Source: a virus. From it: a stretch of 64,000 nucleotides of DNA. Positions 1 to 7,242 of this stretch are shown one piece after another. Each line of letters opens with the position of its first letter. Positions within the stretch are counted from its first letter, which is position 1. Under the pieces are notes generated by a model. It made no database searches, was not told the origin of the DNA, and saw only the letters and a program-made list of their open reading frames with translations. The stretch covers positions 62,001 through 126,000 of the IMG/VR virus record IMGVR_UViG_3300022213_000237; one strand, given 5' to 3'. The position numbers were made by a program, and so were the translations under genes.

Positions 1-1
1 C

Positions 2-142
2 GCCCTAGCTGCGGAACAGCTTGCGGACGTCACCAAGCCTTTGTATATGTGGCAACGTGAAGTGTCTCGTATAACCTACGTTGTTGGTGATGTAACCTTC
101 ACCGAAATACTCATCAACTACGGTTACGATTCGGGGGATTAA
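2..142 (+). CDS. 3' end of a + strand phage gene (partial)
   Basis: An open frame enters from the left edge and stops with TAA at 140-142, giving 46 codons with no start needed. The composition looks coding: it includes YMWQREVSRITYVVGD and ends INYGYDSGD. It is convergent with the Thg1-like gene, with 3 nt between the two stops. The other long + strand genes of the window are virion genes, so this is probably the tail of another structural protein. The family cannot be named from the fragment. Confidence 0.55.
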   Translation, partial: ALAAEQLADVTKPLYMWQREVSRITYVVGDVTFTEILINYGYDSGD

Positions 143-145
143 TCG

Positions 146-937
146 TTACGGTACCTTAATTAGGTTTTCTACGAACGACCGATCTTCTTTGAAGATGGGT
201 GTGACGTTGGGCACGTACCATTCAGAACGCTCAATATATACGGGACCTTCTATTTTGGAAAGGAATTGACCGTTCACAGTAATTTCAGCCCGTGCGGCCA
301 ATTCTTTTCGGACCTTGCGTTTAACCACGACTCGACCGTCTTTGGTATGGGAATCTAGCGCCGCCCAGTTAAACCCCTTTTGGAAACACATCTCGTGCTG
401 CTCGGCACGACTTTTGCCGTGTAGCTCTTTGGGAGAATACAGAGATTGCGCAAGCATGGCAAGGCTGTTACGGTTCCAATCTTGTTGCCGCCAGATAAAA
501 TAATTGTTGACTTCGTGTTCTGGTAGAACAAAAGCGCGGGCATCGAATACAGCTTCTTTAACCACTGGTCCGGGGAAGAGTCGAGGACTGAGAGTTGTCA
601 TCTTGGCAGAAGCAGTGGCAGCGGCTACAGACACCATCTTTTGTAGGTTGTTATCAAACCAAGGCGAGGTATCAATATCTTTGTAATTGACCAATAACAA
701 CGAGATTTCGTCACTTTGAGTGTACGCCAATACCGTATTCTGGACTTGATCGCAGAGATGTTTGGCGACGTCATTCATGACTGCCATTAAGTCTTTGGCG
801 TATGGGCGCGCCAAGCCTTTTGTCCAAGTATGGAAGGCTTTGCCGTCCAATCGAATAATCACGGGCAACCGGTTGGGGAGATAATGGCGTGAGGCGCCTT
901 CATACCGTTTCATCCGGTCCCCGAGAGTATCTTTCAT
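146..937 (-). CDS. tRNA-His guanylyltransferase (Thg1)-like protein
   Basis: 263 residues, the usual length for Thg1 and Thg1-like proteins, which add nucleotides to tRNA 5' ends in the 3'-to-5' direction (G-1 of tRNA-His, or repair of truncated tRNAs). Conserved landmarks are in their usual places: RLDGKAFHTWTKG at about 29-41 holds the first metal-binding Asp (D31), and YTQSDEISLLL at about 72-82 holds the second acidic pair (D76, E77). The start is an ATGA overlap with the 56-aa gene upstream. Phage copies are unusual. Likely roles are tRNA repair against anticodon or 5'-end damage, or tRNA-His maturation. Family assignment is from motifs; the substrate is inferred. Confidence 0.93.
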   Translation of the reverse strand: MKDTLGDRMKRYEGASRHYLPNRLPVIIRLDGKAFHTWTKGLARPYAKDLMAVMNDVAKHLCDQVQNTVLAYTQSDEISLLLVNYKDIDTSPWFDNNLQKMVSVAAATASAKMTTLSPRLFPGPVVKEAVFDARAFVLPEHEVNNYFIWRQQDWNRNSLAMLAQSLYSPKELHGKSRAEQHEMCFQKGFNWAALDSHTKDGRVVVKRKVRKELAARAEITVNGQFLSKIEGPVYIERSEWYVPNVTPIFKEDRSFVENLIKVP

Positions 938-1104
938 GATTTGTTCGTATCTGACTGATCATGCTTCCAATCACGACATTCACGCCGAGAACGCTCTTTA
1001 CGTTGATCCTTAGTAGTATTTGCCTTAGTGGCTCCGTTAATGAGCTTAACTAACAGAACGTCACGGGTTTTAAGCTTATTTGGATTTATCGTCTTTGGTT
1101 TCAT
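934..1104 (-). CDS. hypothetical basic microprotein, 56 aa
   Basis: Reading from ATG at 1104 gives 56 codons ending in TGA that overlaps the Thg1 start (ATGA). The product begins MKPKTINPNKLKTRDVLL and is rich in Lys and Arg (KERSRRECRDWKHD near the end). Its 5' end overlaps the 3' end of the upstream gene by 29 nt. The coupling to the Thg1 gene argues that it is translated. No family recognised; the charge would suit nucleic-acid binding, which is a guess. Confidence 0.6.
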   Translation of the reverse strand: MKPKTINPNKLKTRDVLLVKLINGATKANTTKDQRKERSRRECRDWKHDQSDTNKS

Positions 1105-1321
1105 TACGTAATCCCTTAACTCTCATAACTCGACGTTCTTCAGCCTTGCTAGCAAATTCGTATGTTTTGATTTCGCCATCACTATCTGCCACTAGAAAGG
1201 GATTTTGTTCAATACCGGTAAAAAACAATATTGACCCCTTTGACGGGATGAGAGCGGTGACTTCACCTATTTTATTACCTACGGCTACAAACATTCCTAT
1301 TTTAATGTCTTTAGCTTTCAT
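1076..1321 (-). CDS. hypothetical protein, 81 aa
   Basis: 81 residues beginning MKAKDIKIGMFVAVGNKIG, then a short beta-rich stretch (EVTALIPSKGSILFF) and a charged tail. The N-terminal pattern resembles small beta-barrel modules, but no family is recognised. The ATG overlaps the stop of the upstream gene (ATGA). There is no strong Shine-Dalgarno sequence; a TTGACA/TACAAG promoter ends 6 nt before the ATG, so it may also be expressed from a leaderless transcript. Confidence 0.75.
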   Translation of the reverse strand: MKAKDIKIGMFVAVGNKIGEVTALIPSKGSILFFTGIEQNPFLVADSDGEIKTYEFASKAEERRVMRVKGLRNETKDDKSK

Positions 1322-1539
1322 AGGGATCTTGTATCAGATTGATTGCGTCTTGTCAAGATCTTATACTCGGAATATGTTAGCTTAATTTCGCATCTTACGC
1401 ACATATAATAACCGGCGACACGGATTGCGAACGGCAGATCTCTTGGATCTTCTGGTAATTTTCTGTCAGGAAACATTTGATTATAACGTTTAACGGAAAT
1501 ATCTCCACCAGGGATTATTAGCCATTCATGCTCGCACAT
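1318..1539 (-). CDS. small putative zinc-binding protein, 73 aa
   Basis: 73 residues with MCEHEWLIIPGG at the N terminus and YYMCVRCEIKLTYSEYK further on. The CxxC plus an N-terminal Cys-x-His pair could bind one zinc ion, a pattern common in small phage proteins. It starts directly below the HD hydrolase gene and overlaps the next gene by ATGA. Function unknown. Confidence 0.75.
   Translation of the reverse strand: MCEHEWLIIPGGDISVKRYNQMFPDRKLPEDPRDLPFAIRVAGYYMCVRCEIKLTYSEYKILTRRNQSDTRSL
1328..1356 (-). promoter_or_regulatory. sigma70-like promoter ending 6 nt before the ATG at 1321
   Basis: On the - strand: -35 TTGACA (1351-1356), 17 bp spacer, -10 TACAAG (1328-1333), then 6 nt and ATG. 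The predicted transcription start falls on or beside the A of the ATG. It lies inside the 3' end of the neighbouring gene. It is one of five promoters in the window with this geometry. Confidence 0.45.
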
Positions 1540-2073
1540 TCACGGACCCACCTCATCCATCCAAGCGGTATCGCTCATAAGCTTATCGAGATAATCCCAC
1601 ATCTCAAGGTGTTCACCCGAAGAATACAGCTTGGCCGTAAACTCCTCATGCTCTTTACGGTACATTCTGAATAGAGGTGCGTTGCAGGTATGGATGGTAT
1701 GTTCGACGTTTGCAATGCGGTCGGCAAGCTTAAGTTGAGTCGCACCGGGCGTGGCTTTGATTTTAGGGTAAGTTTTAGCCTTACGTTCTTTCCTATTGAC
1801 CCCAGGTTCATCGGTAACTGCCGAAACCAGTTCGGCTACACGTGGACCAAAGAGATCGGCAATGGTCGCACTGGAAACGCCCGTGTCTTCGATAGAGTCA
1901 TGTAGGTATGCGGCACACAGCATGTCCTTATCAGAGACGTGGAACCGCAACGTGAGAGTGTCCACCACTTCGTAAAGATGATAGGAATAAGGGTGGTCAC
2001 CGTATCGCTGTGAGTCGTGGAGCAGCTCCGCGAATCTTCTGGCCGCCTGTACCTTGTTATCGAATTTCACCAT
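1540..2073 (-). CDS. HD-domain phosphohydrolase, SpoT/MESH1-like
   Basis: 177 residues matching the HD hydrolase half of RelA/SpoT proteins and the small alarmone hydrolases. Visible are HPYSYHL (about 27-33), YLHDSIEDTG (about 56-65, with the metal-binding HD and the following ED pair) and LADRIANVEHT (about 116-126, with the late Asp). No synthetase domain is present. Such enzymes remove the 3'-pyrophosphate from (p)ppGpp, so a phage copy could blunt the host stringent response. Substrate is inferred, since related HD enzymes act on other nucleotides. The gene has an AGAGAAC ribosome-binding sequence just before the ATG. Confidence 0.88.
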   Translation of the reverse strand: MVKFDNKVQAARRFAELLHDSQRYGDHPYSYHLYEVVDTLTLRFHVSDKDMLCAAYLHDSIEDTGVSSATIADLFGPRVAELVSAVTDEPGVNRKERKAKTYPKIKATPGATQLKLADRIANVEHTIHTCNAPLFRMYRKEHEEFTAKLYSSGEHLEMWDYLDKLMSDTAWMDEVGP

Positions 2074-2094
2074 GTTCTCTATTAGCTGGTGGAT

Positions 2095-2292
2095 CTAGTA
2101 ATAGTCGTAAGGGTCGCGAATATACTCTTCGGCCAGGTCTCGAGCGAATTGTTTGGGTTCCACGTCTTCAGGGCAGTGTCCAAATTCAAAGCATTCGTAG
2201 CCCGAGTCATCGTCTTCAGGATGAAACTCGATTCTGTGACCACAACAGCCGGTGTCGCAGCCGTAATAGGAATGGTAGACCAAGATTTTCAT
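2095..2292 (-). CDS. hypothetical acidic protein with a CxxxCC cluster, 65 aa
   Basis: Start taken at 2292, where the ATG overlaps the previous stop (ATGA) behind an AAGGGGA ribosome-binding sequence; an in-frame start 7 codons upstream lacks this. The product begins MKILVYHSYYGCDTGCCGH and continues acidic (HPEDDD, YIRDPYDYY). The Cys/His cluster may bind a metal. Very similar 'small phage protein' layouts are common, but the function is unknown. Confidence 0.75.
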   Translation of the reverse strand: MKILVYHSYYGCDTGCCGHRIEFHPEDDDSGYECFEFGHCPEDVEPKQFARDLAEEYIRDPYDYY

Positions 2293-2537
2293 GAGTTGGA
2301 TCCCCTTTTGCATTCATCGCAAGGGGCGTAACCGCTGCAATAGCACGTACGTAAATCGCTAAAATGACTGTGTGGCGCATTGCCACTGTTCTTGCACTTG
2401 TTACAAAACGGAAGCCGCACGTATTCTTTCCAAAACTCTGCTGAATGTTCAGTACAGTAAATAGGCCCGTCGCCTGGCGGGACCATGTAGACGAGGTGTT
2501 TGCAGACCTCGCAGCGGTTCTGTCCCGAATTCCTCAC
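2289..2537 (-). CDS. zinc-ribbon-type small protein, 82 aa
   Basis: 82 residues with four Cys pairs: CEVCKHL (about 9-15), the YCTEHS Cys/His, FCNKCKNSG (about 45-53) and CYCSGYAPCDEC near the C terminus. This is enough for two zinc ribbons. It lies in a tightly packed run of small genes with ATGA overlaps. No specific family can be named. Confidence 0.78.
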   Translation of the reverse strand: MRNSGQNRCEVCKHLVYMVPPGDGPIYCTEHSAEFWKEYVRLPFCNKCKNSGNAPHSHFSDLRTCYCSGYAPCDECKRGSNS

Positions 2538-2768
2538 TCACTTGCCTTCAAACTTTTTCTTGCAGTAGAGGGATTGTTCGATTTTGAGCTTAAGCCACTC
2601 GTCGCGTAATCTATGGGTTTCGTTCTCGAGCCTGTCGAACTCGGGGTCGGGGGATTCGATTGTAGGGTACATACGCGACTCCATGCCACGCATTGCTTCC
2701 CACCATACGAGATCGGCTGCGTATCGTTTCGCTCTTTCAAGCAACTGTTCTTTAGTTAATAGTTTCAT
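2538..2768 (-). CDS. hypothetical protein, paralogue of the 6465-6710 product
   Basis: Start set at 2768 (MKLLTKEQ), which has AAAGG 9 nt upstream; the longer frame to 2813 has no such signal. The 76-aa product shares the layout DPEFDRLENE...LYCKKKFEGK with the 81-aa protein at 6465-6710 (DPQFNELENE...YCSNRLEGK). Both are mostly helical and end in EGK. They are probably paralogues or members of one small phage family. Function unknown. Confidence 0.75.
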   Translation of the reverse strand: MKLLTKEQLLERAKRYAADLVWWEAMRGMESRMYPTIESPDPEFDRLENETHRLRDEWLKLKIEQSLYCKKKFEGK

Positions 2769-2813
2769 GTTCTTAGCCTTTGAGCACGATTTCAAATTCG
2801 GTGGTCTGTTCAT

Positions 2814-3970
2814 CTACGCGAGGCGCACACGGGCCATAGATACGTCGATAGTCATTTTGCAATTACGGCCTTCGCCTACTTTTGAGACCGAGAGCAGGTT
2901 CATTTTCCTAAGCCGGGTCAGATATTTAGACACTACCGACTGAGGACGTCCCAACTGTTTAGCGAGAGCACGCGTCGATATCTGTACCGTCTTACCGGGG
3001 CCGGTGGCGTTTGCTAGGTGTGTAAGTGTCGTGTTCAGGCCGAGTTTCAGGTCCAGGTCTCGAACGTCTTCAAGCTCGGGGAATGGGTTTGTATCTTTGT
3101 CTGTCATAAACCTCCTTTTGGGGGTGTTGGTCTGAAATCCAAAGTAAGAAAAAATTTGATTGTCTTCTTTTAAAATTTTTAATTTTTCGCCTTCGAACGC
3201 CGCTTTGCAAGCTTTAAGCACTTTTTTGAAAATGGGTTTGGCTTCAGTTTTTGCTTTGCTTGCTGATGACAACCCGTTGATGTAGTTATGGAGCGCCAAT
3301 TCCGGGGAATTTTCTGAAAGGTTTGCTCCCGAACTAGCCTTACGAATCAACACCTGAACTCTAGCGGGATTTTGAGAATAGGCAACCGCGAGAGCGGCCT
3401 GTACAGGTGCACGCGACCATCCGGATCCGCTACAGTTTTGAATTACAAAGTCGATTCCATCGCAGTATTTCTCACGTACTTTTTCTTGCTCCAAATACTC
3501 GACCACTCCTACATGGCTCCCTGGGTTGGTGGCTATGAGAATACATCGGGTAATAGCAGCTTGTTTTGATGGAGCAACTAAGCCAGGATTTTTAATGGCC
3601 ATACGTTGTGACGTGCTTCGAGACTGGCCAGAATCAATTACATCGATGGCGTCAGGAACGGCGTTAAAAAGAACCGGCATGCGAACGGCAACTCCGGATT
3701 CTACTATCGCCATTAGCCGGTGTTGGCCATCTTCCAGAAGCCCGGAAGAACTGAACGTAACCCCTTGGCCCGTAGTTAAGAAGCCTCCGGTTTCCATTTT
3801 TTTCGATATAGCGCAACCCGATCGGGTTGAATCCGGCGATTTCTGGTGTTTCGCAGCAGCCAGGATTCAGCTATATCTGGTGTTACTAAAACTAAATGAG
3901 ACTGAAGCTCCTTGGTTTTGAAGACTTCATATGTCCACTTCTGGTACTCTTCTCTTATGACAGATTGCAT
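2814..3970 (-). CDS. ParB/sulfiredoxin-fold-like DNA-binding protein, expressed by -1 frameshift
   Basis: Two overlapping frames make one protein. The first frame starts at 3970 (AAGGA ribosome-binding sequence) and gives 58 codons ending PDRVALYRKK before running out of frame; the second, one base back, continues METGGFLTTGQGVTF then LLEDGQHRLMAIVESGV and on to 2814. The join falls in the middle of a domain known in many phages (TPxxAxxWLxxNTxNRxxxxxxVxxY...DGQHRLxAxVESG), so the fused 385-aa chain is what the family predicts. The C terminus (about 300-380) looks like a winged-helix segment (QLGRPQSVVSKYLTRLRKM). Unfused, the first frame stops 5 codons later. The second frame has an ATG at 3797 but no Shine-Dalgarno sequence. 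Confidence 0.8.
3797..3803 (-). promoter_or_regulatory. candidate -1 ribosomal frameshift site (A7 run)
   Basis: The mRNA reads CGA AAA AAA TGG in the upstream frame, an exact X-XXY-YYZ heptamer (A AAA AAA). A one-base backward slip gives CGA AAA AAA ATG and joins the two halves of the ParB-like domain. A 6-bp hairpin (TCTTCC/GGAAGA) is visible about 50 nt downstream, farther than usual, so the stimulator is unclear. A lost A in a run of eight, by mutation or sequencing error, is the alternative. Confidence 0.6.
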
Positions 3971-3998
3971 TGATTTTCCTTTTAAGGGGTTTCTTGTA

Positions 3999-4319
3999 TT
4001 AATCGGCTTGATCTCTAGTCGTGTCAACCACCGGATACAAGAAATCCAAAACCCTCTCCGTATCGAAGGTGCTTAGTCCCGGCTTAGGACGTAGACTGCA
4101 GCTCACGGTATTGCCTTCAATTTTCACATCCACATCGAGCAAGCTCAACACGTCGTTGCCGTATTGAAAAATAGAATCATATAGAATCTGCTTAATGACA
4201 GCCTTTATAGTATCAGCAAATACAGTACTAACCTTCTGACCTACAAAACGCTCCCGTAAATGCTCGTTGAATCGAGCCTCTAGTTCCTTCTTAAGAAAAT
4301 CCGTTTCTTTACGCGTCAT
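3999..4319 (-). CDS. hypothetical protein, 106 aa
   Basis: 106 residues beginning MTRKETDFLKKELEARFNEH, helical in its first half, with a beta-rich second half (VDVKIEGNTVSCSLRPKPG). The start overlaps the previous stop (ATGA). It is the gene just upstream of the ParB-like protein. No family recognised. Confidence 0.72.
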   Translation of the reverse strand: MTRKETDFLKKELEARFNEHLRERFVGQKVSTVFADTIKAVIKQILYDSIFQYGNDVLSLLDVDVKIEGNTVSCSLRPKPGLSTFDTERVLDFLYPVVDTTRDQAD

Positions 4320-4549
4320 GACACATCATCCTCAATCTCTTTAACTAGAGTCCGATTCTGAACCACATCATCAAGAGCCTCTTCAGGCCCCATGGGGTGG
4401 TATCCGCTTTCTACCTCGTCAAGCATCGATTGCAAATATTCCTCGGCGCGGTCATCACACTGGCCATCGTCCCACGATGCGGGCATTGAGAGGATGACAT
4501 ACTCATTCGCCACCCACACCATACGAAATTTACGGTTTTCTAGGTTCAT
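4316..4549 (-). CDS. hypothetical acidic protein, 77 aa
   Basis: 77 residues beginning MNLENRKFRMVWVANEYV, with an acidic C-terminal half (DDRAEEYLQSMLDEVESGY). It overlaps both neighbours by ATGA, so it is translated as part of the run. No family recognised. Confidence 0.72.
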   Translation of the reverse strand: MNLENRKFRMVWVANEYVILSMPASWDDGQCDDRAEEYLQSMLDEVESGYHPMGPEEALDDVVQNRTLVKEIEDDVS

Positions 4550-4767
4550 AACATTTCGTTGATTTTGCTACCAATTTCGCGTATCATCATAATCACAGCC
4601 GCCGACCCCACAATACACGATAACCCAAGAAAGAACGCGATGTAGGGTTCGGACTCTCCAAGTAGTAACCCCACGGCCACACCTATTCGGTAAACTATGA
4701 ATGCGGTTGCGAAGGCCAGAAACAATGCGAGCACACCTAGACTGAAATCTTCTACAAAGTCTTTCAT
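4546..4767 (-). CDS. small inner-membrane protein, two TM segments
   Basis: 73 residues with two hydrophobic helices: LGVLALFLAFATAFIVYRIG (about 10-29) and IAFFLGLSCIVGSAAVIMMI (about 43-62). Short charged ends flank them. ATGA overlaps on both sides. It could be a host-membrane effector or a holin-like protein; nothing in it decides this. Confidence 0.72.
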   Translation of the reverse strand: MKDFVEDFSLGVLALFLAFATAFIVYRIGVAVGLLLGESEPYIAFFLGLSCIVGSAAVIMMIREIGSKINEML

Positions 4768-4952
4768 TGCTCTGGTCCTATTTCGTCTACTTGGGTAACG
4801 ACCCAGTCGGAAGCCTGTGAGCGCGCCGCCTCAGCCATTGCCTCTTGCTCTTCCTTCCGCGTGAGGTCAGTGGGGTCAGAATCCTCGTCGTGCTCGACCA
4901 CGATTTCTACTTCTCTAATGGCTGTAAGTTCTACGCGTACACGTGTTTTCAT
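4764..4952 (-). CDS. hypothetical acidic protein, 62 aa
   Basis: Start taken at 4952 (MKTRVRVELTAIREVEIVVE) because AAAGGGA lies upstream and the ATG overlaps the previous stop. The product has one beta hairpin-like stretch followed by an acidic helical region (DEDSDPTDLTRKEEQEAMAE). No family recognised. Confidence 0.7.
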   Translation of the reverse strand: MKTRVRVELTAIREVEIVVEHDEDSDPTDLTRKEEQEAMAEAARSQASDWVVTQVDEIGPEQ

Positions 4953-5215
4953 TCTAAATCCCTTTGCAATACCAGCGAGGGTGCAAGCACCGCCTTGGCT
5001 TCTAGCACATAAAAGGATTGGCCTGAAAGTTCGGCGCATTTGGTGGCGCTAGCAACCGCATCTTGAAAAGAAGTATATTTTCTGACGGGAGGGCTATGAG
5101 AGTCAGGATTCCAGAGGATCCAGAACTTCTTGTCTTTGGACTCACGTCCCTCTTCTTCCGGCCACTTCTGACCGGGAAAGTCGTTGCCTAGAATATCGTC
5201 GTAGTAATTGCTCAT
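4949..5215 (-). CDS. hypothetical protein, 88 aa
   Basis: Start set at 5215 (MSNYYDDILGNDFPGQKW), preceded by AGAGAAAG; the longer frame to 5335 would swallow a separate small gene. The 88-aa product has KKFWILWNPDSHSPPVRKY followed by a helix, a pattern like small domains with an aromatic core. Function unknown. ATGA overlap with the next gene. Confidence 0.72.
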   Translation of the reverse strand: MSNYYDDILGNDFPGQKWPEEEGRESKDKKFWILWNPDSHSPPVRKYTSFQDAVASATKCAELSGQSFYVLEAKAVLAPSLVLQRDLE

Positions 5216-5241
5216 TTCTTTCTCTTTAGGGTTAGTTGTTA

Positions 5242-5385
5242 TTAAGTGAGTATCTTCGCCAACCCGCGAATAAACATAAAAATAATGAATGTTACTGTAA
5301 AGGCTCTGGCGTAGAAGAGAAATAGCTCCCACCATGAGAACTCAATCACTTCTCCTTCATCGGTTCTCATTTTAACCTTCTTCAT
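5242..5385 (-). CDS. membrane microprotein, 47 aa
   Basis: ATG at 5385, TAA at 5242-5244. The product has a charged start (MKKVKMRTDEGEVIEF), WWELFLFY, and one transmembrane helix (FTVTFIIFMFIRGL). An AGGAAAG ribosome-binding sequence lies about 12 nt upstream, in the end of the preceding gene. Composition and position argue that it is real. Function unknown. Confidence 0.6.
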   Translation of the reverse strand: MKKVKMRTDEGEVIEFSWWELFLFYARAFTVTFIIFMFIRGLAKILT

Positions 5386-5388
5386 AAT

Positions 5389-5772
5389 TCATTTCTTTCC
5401 TTTGGCCTTATCGCTGTATCTCAACATCGACATCAAACTGGAGAGGTGGGCATGATTCCCAGTAAGGTTACCCTCCTTCTCTATACGCGCTGCCGCCTGC
5501 GTCGGCGTCATGTTCCACTCGGTGCGCGCAATGTCCTTAATCATTTGCTGTACCTGCTTCTTAGTAAGGTGCACGATTTTTGGTTGTGGCGATGGCGTAG
5601 GAGGGTCAAGCATTTCGCCGATTTCGTCTTGGATCAAGGCTAGATCGATAGCCAGGGAGTTAAGGGAATCAATCTTTTCTCTTAAAGCGCCGCGAATAGA
5701 TTTGAGGTCTGCACCCAAGTTGTACAGGGTCCGGCGTTTGAGCGTTACCACTTTTTCTGTGTATTTTTTCAT
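5389..5772 (-). CDS. hypothetical protein, 127 aa
   Basis: 127 residues: a basic N terminus (MKKYTEKVVTLKRRTLYNLG), a coiled-coil-like helix (about 25-52), a Pro-rich linker (LDPPTPSPQPK) and a helical C-terminal part (KQVQQMIKDIARTEW). The start overlaps the upstream stop by 4 nt. No family recognised. Confidence 0.72.
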   Translation of the reverse strand: MKKYTEKVVTLKRRTLYNLGADLKSIRGALREKIDSLNSLAIDLALIQDEIGEMLDPPTPSPQPKIVHLTKKQVQQMIKDIARTEWNMTPTQAAARIEKEGNLTGNHAHLSSLMSMLRYSDKAKGKK

Positions 5773-6212
5773 TTGTCTTCCGGGTCAGGTGCAGTGTGCT
5801 TGTCGAGTAGCGCCATCAGCTGGTCGGAGGAGGACAGGAACTCCAGGTGAAAGAACTCGTCTTTTTCCGTGAAGGAGTTGCGAATCTCCTCAATCTTCTT
5901 GATGAGGCGCCACTTGCGGTTGTCGGCTTTGATGCGGATGGTATCGATCCGGATGCTCTTGGTGACTTCAGCGGTCACAGGCTCCAAAAACGACAGGCTC
6001 CACCCGCTGCCTTTTTTGCCCCAGTTCCATTCCGTGGAGTCTGGGCACAAGGTGACGATTTTCGCCCTGGTCGGAGTGATTCTCTTCACGGTGTGAATCT
6101 GGTAGCCGTAGTCCCGGCTATGGGGCCCATAACCCAGTTGACGGGTCTTGGCAGCTACTTTGTCGCCTGGCTTCAGGCAGTCAAGAAACTTCTTTCTTTC
6201 AGAGAAATCCAT
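5769..6212 (-). CDS. hypothetical protein with beta-barrel-like N terminus, 147 aa
   Basis: Start taken at 6212 (MDFSERKKFLDCLKPGDKVA) with GAGGT upstream; the longer frame to 6431 lies over the neighbouring zinc protein and reads as non-coding. The KPGDKVAAKTR...HTVKRITPTRAKIV stretch has the look of a small KOW/SH3-like barrel, and the C terminus is helical. No family recognised. Confidence 0.72.
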   Translation of the reverse strand: MDFSERKKFLDCLKPGDKVAAKTRQLGYGPHSRDYGYQIHTVKRITPTRAKIVTLCPDSTEWNWGKKGSGWSLSFLEPVTAEVTKSIRIDTIRIKADNRKWRLIKKIEEIRNSFTEKDEFFHLEFLSSSDQLMALLDKHTAPDPEDK

Positions 6213-6219
6213 TATGACC

Positions 6220-6465
6220 TCATTTTGCGAATCTGCACCCAATGCTACAAAACGGGGACCAGCCGTTAAATAGCGGTCGAAACTTGCGTCCACATTCGAT
6301 ACAGACATCGCCGTTGCGCTCCAACCATTCTTCGGCTTCACGGCGATTCCGCTCTTTCGTGTCCTCCAACACCTTAATGGCGGCACCCAGAGCTTCATCG
6401 TGGTCCACGTGGGCACGGGCCAGCTGGACAACCGTCTCCATGAGAGGAATGGTGGCGCGGGGCAT
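6220..6465 (-). CDS. zinc-finger small protein, 81 aa
   Basis: The start at 6465 (MPRATIPLMETVVQLARAHV) is a TAATG stop-start overlap with the gene above. A long helix (about 10-50) is followed by CIECGRKFRPL and WSPFCSIGCRF, a CxxC...CxxxC pair that should hold one zinc ion. Likely a small nucleic-acid- or protein-binding factor; function unknown. Confidence 0.75.
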   Translation of the reverse strand: MPRATIPLMETVVQLARAHVDHDEALGAAIKVLEDTKERNRREAEEWLERNGDVCIECGRKFRPLFNGWSPFCSIGCRFAK

Positions 6466-6710
6466 TATTTGCCTTCTAGGCGATTTGAGCAATACTCTGC
6501 GAGTCGTACTTTAGCTTCATAGGCTTTGACGAAGGCCTTGACGATTTCGTTTTCAAGCTCGTTGAATTGTGGATCTGGAGTCGGGTTTTGTTGCAATAAT
6601 TCCTGCTGAATAAGTTTGTATTTCCTGACGTCTGCCTGGCAGTATGAAAGGTCTCCGGCTTGTTTTCTGACGAGCTTCAAAAAATCTTCTTTGCTCATGG
6701 GTTTTGTCAT
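6465..6710 (-). CDS. hypothetical protein, paralogue of the 2538-2768 product
   Basis: 81 residues beginning MTKPMSKEDFLKLVRKQAGD with AGGATT upstream of the ATG. It shares the order DPxFxxLENE then YC and a C-terminal EGK with the 76-aa protein at 2538-2768. Mostly helical. Function unknown; the pair points to duplication within the early region. Confidence 0.73.
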   Translation of the reverse strand: MTKPMSKEDFLKLVRKQAGDLSYCQADVRKYKLIQQELLQQNPTPDPQFNELENEIVKAFVKAYEAKVRLAEYCSNRLEGK

Positions 6711-6719
6711 GGTCTAATC

Positions 6720-7238
6720 CTATCGTTTTGATCTTGTGGATACACAAGAAGGTGAGTGGCCTGTAGACATCAAGTCCTTCATGTCGCAGCGGCAGGTATC
6801 GGATGCGGAAGGAGCACTCGCGTTTTTGGATTCTTTGTACTCCATGTAACCTTTGTATTTTATAGGATCTACATCGATATCTGGCAGTTGAAATTTCAGA
6901 GTGTCTTGCCAGTGCTTGAGGTTAAAGTTGCTGATACCGCCATAGACAATGCGACTGATTTCGAATGTGACGTACGGTAAGGATCGATTCGTTAGACCCT
7001 CACGGGAAATTACATCAACCAATTTTCGAGCACAACTCATTGGCACGCTCAAAACGCCTTGGTCCGTCTGGAAGACCGCCAATCTCCCCATGCCGTACGT
7101 GTCGGAGAAATACGATACAATTTCTTTTGACTCCAACAACCGGAACCTCAATTTACCGTCCTTGGGGACGGTGATAACTTTTTGTCCTGATTCTCTTTCG
7201 ATTTTGGCGATAAGCTCTTTGTAAGTTGGCAATGTCAT
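6720..7238 (-). CDS. hypothetical protein with C-terminal Cys/His tail, 172 aa
   Basis: Start set at 7238 (MTLPTYKELIAKIERES) behind GGAGTGAG. The body (about 15-135) is a mixed alpha/beta region with no recognised family. The end carries CRCDMKDLMSTGHSPSC, closely similar to CSCDIKNLLSTGHDDGC at the end of the 80-aa product at 7729-7971. The shared CxCD(M/I)K(D/N)LxSTGHxxxC tail probably binds zinc. Confidence 0.75.
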   Translation of the reverse strand: MTLPTYKELIAKIERESGQKVITVPKDGKLRFRLLESKEIVSYFSDTYGMGRLAVFQTDQGVLSVPMSCARKLVDVISREGLTNRSLPYVTFEISRIVYGGISNFNLKHWQDTLKFQLPDIDVDPIKYKGYMEYKESKNASAPSASDTCRCDMKDLMSTGHSPSCVSTRSKR

Positions 7239-7242
7239 GATC

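Noticed and set aside
3994-4027. Promoter for the ParB-like gene (TTGACA at 4022-4027)
   Set aside because: The nearest -10-like boxes are 20-22 bp away, too far for sigma70.
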